Positions 58,425-64,000 of a DNA stretch of 64,000 bases are shown piece by piece (the stretch's first letter is position 1; the number at the start of each line of letters is the position of its first letter). The translations under genes were made by a program, and so were the position numbers. The stretch is from NCBI GenBank assembly GCA_029891385.1, contig CM057228.1, positions 81,766,964-81,830,963 on the forward strand. The letters run 5' to 3'. This DNA comes from Erythroxylum novogranatense. Taxonomy: Eukaryota > Streptophyta > Magnoliopsida > Malpighiales > Erythroxylaceae. The notes beneath the pieces were generated by a model that ran no database searches, was not told the DNA's origin, and saw nothing but the letters and a program-made list of their open reading frames with translations.

Positions 58425-58904
58425 CTACTTTACCAGCTCCAGGTACTTGATCATGTTGTTCCCCTTGGCCTTATACTGCCCGGTGACTTGGCCGACCACC
58501 AGTTGGCTGTCACTATATATCTTTAGATGCCTTATCTCCATTTCCTTAGCCAGTTGGAGACTGATTATCAGGGCCTCGTATTCTGCTTCGTTATTGGAGG
58601 CTTTGAACTCAAGCCGAAGGGCATATTCCACCTTTTCTTCATTATGCGGGTTCATCAGCACTACTTCCGCTCCACATCCCTCGGCATTGGACGACCCGTC
58701 AACAAACAAACTCCAGGCGGGGAATTGCTCGTCCTTCGAGTTAGGTTGGCTCATCTCCGCGATGAAGTTTGTCAACACCTGCGCTTTGATGGTCGTGCGA
58801 GTGCATCTTGTATGTCGAACTCTCCCACTCTCTATCGCCCACTTTATTAGCCAATTCAAGTTTTGGGCTTTTGAAGGCACTGCCTGAGGAGTTGGTCGGT
58901 CCAT
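58425..58904 (-). pseudogene. Tat second (archaeal-type-like) RNase H domain
   Basis: Residues 64-75 (WSLFVDGSSNAE, Asp69), FKASNNEAEYEALI (Glu) and LKIYSDSQLVVGQVTGQY (Asp) give the D-E-D core of the additional RNase H found in plant Tat elements. Its first 40 residues (LIKWAIES, RTTIKAQVLTNFIAEM) are the connection between the two RNase H domains. The frame differs from the upstream one, so a frameshift lies near 58860. It ends at a TAG (58425) followed in frame by the integrase part. Confidence 0.8.
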
Positions 58905-59155
58905 ACCTCAATTGTATGACTTTGGAAGTAGGGCCTTAGCTTCCGAGCCGCCATTATCAAGGAGAGGGCTAGTTTTTCTATAGGCGTGTATCGCGTTTCC
59001 GGTCCGGTTAATACTTTGTTGACGTAATAGACAGGGTGTTGTTTGTTTCCCTTCGATCGAATAAGTACCGCGCTGATCGACCCCTCCGTAACCGCCAAGT
59101 ATAAGATCAGGTTCTCTCCCTCTACCGGGCTTTGCAGGATAGGCGAGCTGGACAA
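58856..59155 (-). pseudogene. Tat RT-associated RNase H, 5'-truncated by copia
   Basis: Reads SSPILQSPVEGENLILYLAVTEGSISAVLIR, HPVYYVNKVLTGPETRYTPIEKLALSLIMAARKLRPYFQSHTIEVWTDQLLRQCL. These are the usual phrases of the RNase H next to Ty3/gypsy RT. The copia LTR begins 3 bp beyond this frame, so RT proper lies on the far side of the copia element, outside the window. The frame is lost near 58860. Confidence 0.8.
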
Positions 59156-59629
59156 TTATGTAGGAAAATCCCGGGAGGTACATCACATGTACCGGCAGCG
59201 GAAAACAAAAATTTTTGTTCCCGGGACTTTCCCGAATCTCGAGATCTGGTATCGGTATGAAGACATCAACCTAAATAGCCAAAGAGACTATCTCTAAAGG
59301 TGATCCACGAGATCGAGAAAATCTAACCTGATCAAACCCTTTGACCGGAATAGCTAGAACAGTTAAAGGCTGCTAGACCTACCTACATCTGGAGAGTCAA
59401 GGAAGCGTTGGACCATGTGCTTGGAGAAGGAGAGGAAGCGATGATGGCCATGGAGAAGAAGAGTTGAAACCTTTTCAACCTTTAGAAAAACCTAACCCTT
59501 TAAGTCTTCTATCTTCTCCCTACACCAAAACCGTCGGCCATCACCATCCTCTCTACCTATTCTATGTCTTTTTAACTCTTTAAAAGACATGTAGAAAATC
59601 TTATGGTGGAAGCTTGTCCACGTTTTTTC

Positions 59630-59778
59630 TCTTTATATATATATATATATATGTATATATAGTTAAACTTAAAGATAAAGCTTCCTCTCCTCCTCCTCCC
59701 ACGTGTTCAACATATATATATATATATATATATATATTATTTATTTATTTAATTAATCATATATATATATGTATATAA
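59630..59778. repeat. (TA)n microsatellites in the copia LTR
   Basis: Three TA-dinucleotide runs, about 30, 28 and 20 bp, separated by short AT-rich spacers. Confidence 0.9.
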
Positions 59779-61001
59779 TTATAGCAGTCGATCCTGCTGA
59801 GATGGGTCCTAAACCTCTAGGGCCCGGTCTTTGAAATTTTTAAACCTTTCTTAGCAATATCGATGTCGCGATCTCATGGGACATATCCCAATCCATTGGG
59901 ATCCATTTAATCTAATGCTCTCATAATTGGAACTCTGTCCAATTACTATTTTACTGATTCTCTGAAACACTCTTATCGTGTGACCCTTTAGGCTCCGGTT
60001 ATGTTGGCCACTTAGATTAACAATTAATGAGCAAGTCATGGCGGTATCTAGCAACACATCATGACCCCGATTGGCCGGAAAGTAATCGGTTTGATGTATT
60101 CATCACGAACGGATCACAAACCCTTCCATGACAATTCTGGTGCAATTCGTCCTTTCACCATCCTATACCCCACTTGGTTATGAGTATGGTCAAAGTGTCA
60201 ACTCTCACTAGGTTTGAGTCTAGCCCAGTGATATCGGTTCTTGTCACGGGACTCATTACTTTATATGTCAATGAAGACACTCTTCATGACATACATCTTT
60301 AACCGACTTTAGTAATGATCCCGACAAGAGGCCGTACGGTATCTCTTACGCTAATCCGAAGTGGTGAATCCTTTATTGGCTACTCAATTATCTTGAATAC
60401 CTCAAGTGTACCCAAGCACCACCCTATGAGTTACCTCTCGGAAGGCAACAAGGAATGGAGTCAAAGCAGGATCGAGATCAAGATATCCTTGAGTACCTCG
60501 AGTCAAGGATACTTGCACCATTGCTATGATGAGATTATCACCGACACTTAGATAAGATATCCACGTGATGATCTCATGGCGAGTCATCCAATGAACTTAC
60601 TACCACTAGTAAGCATCCACATGTCAACTCTAAATATCTCATATTTACGGTTTACGAGATCCTTTGCTTGATCGAATCAAGGAATATGACATGTGCTAGT
60701 CTATCCGGATTAATGATGTCGGTCTCATTAATCCTATGACTAGGAGAATTAAATCTTGACATAATTGCACATGATAGGAATCTCGGGGTATGAGCAGATC
60801 ATAATTTCCTTCATGCTATGTCATATATCATGGACTTCATTAATTCGATTAAAGATCCAATCAATTCATAAACAATGTTTATGAATATCAAATTAATGAA
60901 TAATGCCTTTTCTTTATTTATTCATAAAGTGCGCATACGACTTTGAATAAAACGAGCTAAAGGGGATTGCCTTTAGGGCACAAATAAACAATACCGACCT
61001 T

Positions 61002-61076
61002 GAACAAGTCGACTTATCGAATGAACAAGTCGACTTATCGATACCGAACATGTGTAAGTCGACTTATCACTTACAA
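61002..61076 (-). repeat. Triple GATAAGTCGACTT repeat at the copia LTR edge
   Basis: The palindrome AAGTCGACTT occurs three times at about 20-30 bp spacing, each preceded on the minus strand by GAT, within the first 75 bp of the LTR (U3). It could be a transcription-factor or integrase-end feature. No function is known to me. Confidence 0.7.
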
Positions 61077-61091
61077 ATCTCCCACTTGACC
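61077..61091 (-). other. Copia polypurine tract
   Basis: On the minus strand GTCAAGTGGGAGATT lies directly before the LTR start at 61076. Confidence 0.7.
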
Positions 61092-61430
61092 TAAAGTCAA
61101 TCGCCTTAGTATCTAATACCATAAGCGAGTCCATGAGAATCCTGATTCTCCTGTGACAATGGCTTTGTCAGCGGAACGACAACACTTTGCTCGTAGAATT
61201 CTCTCTATCGGGATATCATCTCGACTAATGATCTCCCGAATCGGCGGCACGAGTTCGGATCGTCGATAAGACCTTGGTTCCTTTGCTGCACAAGACTAGC
61301 CCCATTGTATCCTGATACAATCCTATGGGCCCATCACGGTAGGGACGGATCAAGTTCAGTAATGAACTTCTTGATCCAAACCGCTTCCTTTGCGCATCTC
61401 ATGCGACAATGTACTTTGCCTCGGTTGATG
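61092..61430 (-). pseudogene. Copia RNase H domain, broken
   Basis: The minus strand encodes SSTEAKYIVA, a stop, then after a frameshift AKEAVWIKKFITELDPSLP, and near the end VVVPLTKPLSQENQDSHGLAYGIRY. These are the conserved phrases of copia RNase H (STEAEY, KEA.W...FI.EL, DP.TK.L). Several frame losses lie between them. Confidence 0.75.
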
Positions 61431-61759
61431 AATCAGCAATCCTCTCTTGTTTGGAACTTTTCCAACTGACCACCACGCTATTCGGTGTGAATGTATATAA
61501 CGATTGTGATTGAATTATCCTTATCAGTTAAATACTTGCATCTAAATGCCCGCTCACTTGGAGATTTCTATCTCCATAGATCAAAAAACATCCTTAGTGC
61601 TTCGCAGTACTTGAGGATATTCTTGACACCACCCAATGACCCTCACGGGATCCGATTGGTATCGCTCAGTAACACTTAGAGCATACGATACATCGGGCCT
61701 CGTCATATACATTGTTCCATGCTAAACCTCTTTAGCATCTCATCTATGTGCGATGATTG

Positions 61760-62270
61760 TGAAAGACCAAGCAACCTTTTGATTTATCTCTATAAATCTA
61801 TATCCACTAGGATATAAGTTGCTTCACAAAGGTCTTTCATCGCAAATTGATTAGACAACCAAATTTTAGCGATTGCGGCATAGAGACATCGTTTCCTAGT
61901 AACGATATGTCATCTACATACAACACAAGGAATACGATTGCAGTCCATTAACCTTCTTATACACACATGATCATCCGAATTTTGTGAAAATCAAACTCTT
62001 TGAGTACCTCATCAAAGCGGATATTCGAACTCTGGATGCTTGCTTCATCAAACATGGATTTACGAAGCTTGCATACCTTTTCGCCATCGATGGAAGTGAA
62101 GCCCTCGGGTTGTGTCATATACACATCCTCGGGAAGATTTCCTCTCGAAAGCGATCCTCACATCCATTTGCCATATCTCATAATCATAATGAGTGGCAAG
62201 GGCTAGGAGTATCTAATGGATTTAAGCATTGCTACGAAATGAAGGTTTTGTCATAGTCAACTCTTTATGC
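61760..62270 (-). pseudogene. Copia reverse transcriptase, broken
   Basis: Minus-strand phrases in order: WQMDVR, then CVYDT..., FTSIDGEKV-like and CKLRKSM-like pieces in shifted frames, FDEVLKEFDF, FLVLYVDDIS (catalytic YVDD at 61920-61909), NQFAMKDL, EATYIL. At 62150 the sequence reads ATCGCTTTCGAGAGG where copia RTs normally encode KTAFLNG (AC-TGCTTTC-CTGAATGG type). The frame is lost exactly at two CTG sites. Confidence 0.8.
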
Positions 62271-62866
62271 GTGGCGAAATCCTTTAACGAAGCATTGCTT
62301 TATAGGTAATCAAATTACCATCCATGTTGGTTTTCTTCCGAAAACTCCTTTGCACCACATGGGTTTTATCTCTTCAGTGTAACAACCAAAGTCCATACTT
62401 GGTTTTCATACATGGAATCCATTTCGCATTTCATGGCACAAAGCCATGTTCGGACTACGAACTTTTGAACCTGCTCATAGGTAGTAGTCGCATCATCTTA
62501 TATGAGCAATCGCCATTCTGTTCACTTACAAGAAATTCATATCTCTCGGGGAGCGATCGTATCCTACTTAACCTCTGAAATTAGTGTGTAGTAGAAGGTT
62601 GATTACCTCATCTATATGAGTGACAGTTTGAGTTCGAGCGATTGATCTATGTTTGTTCGAGAATCTTGAACTTCTCCAAGTTCAACTTTGCTCCCACCGT
62701 CCTCTTGTAAAAGAAACTCTTTCTTTAAGAAAACAGCATGCTTGAAACAAACAACTTTTGTTCTAAGCAAGGTAGAATTGATATTCCACGAACAAACACT
62801 TGTCGACTTTTACATCAAATGTATCGGCGATGTGTCCGCTTCACGTAAGTAGACAATCCCAAACTT

Positions 62867-63136
62867 TCAGATGAGAAAGATAGGGCTTTCGGTTAGTCCA
62901 TATCTCCATATGGAGTAACTTCTAATTATCTTTAATGGAACTCTGTTTAGCAAGTAAACAGCTGTCTTGAGCGCATATTCCCAAAACTGTGCAAAACCTA
63001 TCATCAATCGCACCAAGTCTAACAAGGCTCGATTTCTCCTTTCAGCCACACCATTGTGCTGCGGCGTGTAAGGTGGAGTATACTGAGATAAAATCCCATT
63101 ATCTCTGAGATAATCCAAAACTGTTGGTGTAAGCAT
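62867..63136 (-). pseudogene. Copia integrase core fragment
   Basis: Encodes LDYLRDNGILSQYTPPYTPQHNGVAERRNRALLDLVRLMIGF and WEYALKTAVYLLNRVP. The sequence PQHNGVAERRNR contains the third acidic residue (Glu) of the integrase triad. The N-terminal Asp residues fall in shifted sequence between 63137 and 63365. Continuation toward RT (62280-62866) is too degraded to read with confidence. Confidence 0.85.
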
Positions 63137-63365
63137 TTTCCACCACGATCAGATCGTAATGTATGCATACTTTTACCAAGTTAGTTTTCTACTTCATTTC
63201 TGAATTGTTTGAACTTTTCAAACGCTTCAGATTTGTATCTCTACAGATATAGGTACCCATATCGTGAATAATCACCGATAAAAGTAATGAAGTAAAGACA
63301 ACCACTTCTGGCATGGATGGACATCGGACCACATACATCCGAATGTATTAGGTCTAATATTCCAT

Positions 63366-63596
63366 TCACTCGTTCACCCTTCCCTTAAAGGATAACTTAG
63401 TCATCTTGCCTAATAAACAAGATTCGCATGTGTCATATGATTCATAATCAAATGACCCTAAACATCCACTCTTATGGAGCTTAGCAATGCGTGTCTCATT
63501 TATATGGCCAAGCCGACAATGCCATAAGTAAGTTGATTTTAAATTATCTCGATTATGTCTTTTCGCGTCATTGACATTCAGAACTGGATATGACAT
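63366..63596 (-). pseudogene. Copia GAG-pre-integrase zinc domain
   Basis: STYLWHCRLGHINETRIAKLHKSGCL and YDTCESCLLGKMTKLSFKG show the LWH.RLGH...C..C pattern of the GAG-pre-integrase domain (H-H-C-C zinc site). It precedes the integrase core in copia polyproteins. Confidence 0.85.
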
Positions 63597-63960
63597 ATCT
63601 AATATGTCAATTCAATTGCATAATGTACCAGTAGCATAGAGCCTTCCATTTGAACTAATAGAACAACCATTGTTACTAAAAGTTCAATGGAAATCAGCTC
63701 TATTTAAACATAAAACATACAATATGTTCTTTGTTTAAAACAGGTACAAAATGTCAATCATCCAATTTGAATATAAGCCCACTAGGGAGTAATAAGACAT
63801 AAGTGTCTACAGCTAATGTAGCAACTCTTCTTTGCATTACCTACACGAAGTCTAGTTCTCCTTTTATGAGTCATCTCATCGTCCCCGAGGCCCCGCATAT
63901 CATTTCATATGTATGAGCCACATCCGTATCAAATACCGATATGTTTGGATCAGGAATAGT
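63597..63960 (-). pseudogene. Copia aspartic protease region, degraded
   Basis: Around 63935-63918 the minus strand reads GATACGGATGTGGCTC, which fits the protease active site D-T-G-C-G-S with CTG reduced to CG. Further on, RVATLAVDTYVLLLPSG and a CYV.P-like stretch match the usual protease continuation. The frame is shifted repeatedly. Confidence 0.55.
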
Positions 63961-64000
63961 ATTAACCTCAATGACAAACATATTTGAAGGAGTAGAGGCA

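Larger units (their letters stand above)
52614..59158 (-). mobile_element. Tat-type Ty3/gypsy element with antisense gene, truncated
   Basis: Minus-strand order from high to low coordinates is RT-associated RNase H, a second RNase H domain, integrase, tandem-repeat region, a gene on the opposite strand, and the presumed 3' LTR. A second RNase H of this type, an integrase ending in RPWN..NLKAFYQ without a chromodomain, and an antisense gene between pol and the 3' LTR are features described for the plant Tat lineage. Gag, protease and most of RT would lie beyond the copia insertion at 59159. The low-coordinate boundary (TGTCGG at 52614) is a best guess. Confidence 0.75.
59159..61076 (-). repeat. 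Copia 3' LTR
   Basis: 1,918 bp. It starts TGTAAGTGATAAG at 61076 and ends ...CCCGGGATTTTCCTACA at 59159 in minus orientation (TG...CA). It contains (TA)n runs at 59630-59661, 59710-59737 and 59757-59778. A triple repeat of GATAAGTCGACTT lies in its first 75 bp. Small frames inside are not coding. Confidence 0.75.
59159..64000 (-). mobile_element. Ty1/copia element, 3' LTR and pol (runs off window)
   Basis: Inserted into the Tat RT-RNase H region after AATTA (presumed 5-bp duplication, 59154-59158). On the minus strand, from 64000 downward, pieces of protease, GAG-pre-integrase, integrase, RT (YVDDI) and RNase H are followed by a purine tract and the 3' LTR (61076-59159). Integrase before RT defines Ty1/copia. 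Frames are broken in many places, mostly where CTG reads as CG or TCG. The 5' LTR, gag and the right-hand target duplication are outside the window. Confidence 0.88.

Noticed and set aside
57433..58887. Plus-strand frames of 100-164 codons opposite the Tat integrase and RNase H
   Set aside because: They are antisense shadows of a conserved pol gene and show no domain of their own.
61984..62256. Plus-strand 90-codon frame
   Set aside because: It is the complement of the copia reverse transcriptase, whose conserved phrases (YVDD, FDEVLKEFDF) read on the minus strand.
1..64000. Naming a species or the exact retrotransposon lineage
   Set aside because: Family resemblance alone does not support a species. 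Tekay/Del and Tat are given as best-fitting clades and would need a phylogeny of RT and integrase.

Overview
This is plant nuclear DNA, most likely from a eudicot. It is AT-rich and almost entirely transposable elements nested in one another. I see chromodomain Ty3/gypsy, Tat-type Ty3/gypsy and Ty1/copia retrotransposons, a CACTA DNA transposon remnant, and one piece of a plant BAHD acyltransferase gene. No intact host gene, tRNA or rRNA gene was found. The species cannot be named from the sequence. Families are labelled A to G here for cross-reference only.

Layout. 1-95 plus 11707-12899: a family D LTR on the minus strand, split by element A (96-11706, minus), a non-coding long-LTR retrotransposon with 4.0-kb LTRs. 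12900-14006: remnant of an LTR F. 14007-34271: element B (plus), a decayed chromovirus with gag, protease, reverse transcriptase, RNase H and integrase-chromodomain; its 5' LTR is split by element C (16172-27030, plus), a second non-coding long-LTR element. 34272 to about 35760: a second family D LTR (plus) that interrupts B's 3' LTR. 35761-41885: AT-rich low-copy DNA with a CACTA remnant and a ~490-bp tandem repeat. 41886-45800: long LTR E, interrupted by LTR fragment G (45801 to ~48130, minus). 48137-48742: BAHD acyltransferase pseudogene, followed by a 74/77-bp tandem array and a foldback hairpin. 50241-51853: unclassified AT-rich DNA. 51854-52613: A-type and B-type LTR fragments. 52614-59158: a Tat-type element (minus) with an intron-containing antisense gene and a tandem-repeat 3' region. 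59159-64000: a Ty1/copia element (minus) that cuts the Tat reverse transcriptase and runs off the window.

How the parts relate. A and C carry no protein genes, but they share their primer-binding site, 3' polypurine end and internal sequence style with B-type chromoviruses. They look like non-autonomous derivatives (LARD-like) mobilised in trans. The LTRs of A, B, C, E, F and G share one architecture: a TTATAGAG box, a consensus 5' splice site (AG/GTGAGT), a run of short palindromes whose two arms vary together, an ACCATC-n3-GATGGT palindrome, and a TTTTTCAG 3' splice site. I read this as a conserved intron of about 0.6-0.9 kb inside the LTR carrying structured RNA or DNA. It is the most interesting unexplained signal in the window. 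Three later insertions (C, G and the B-type fragment at 52271) all fall within about 15 bp of one point in this intron. A hidden ~180-bp periodicity also runs through the upstream part of LTRs A, C and E.

Caution. Many differences between copies, and several frameshifts in the copia and chromovirus genes, have the form CTG/CAG becoming CG or TCG. This looks systematic and may be a base-calling artefact at methylated CHG sites rather than biology, so some of the gene damage reported here may not be real.
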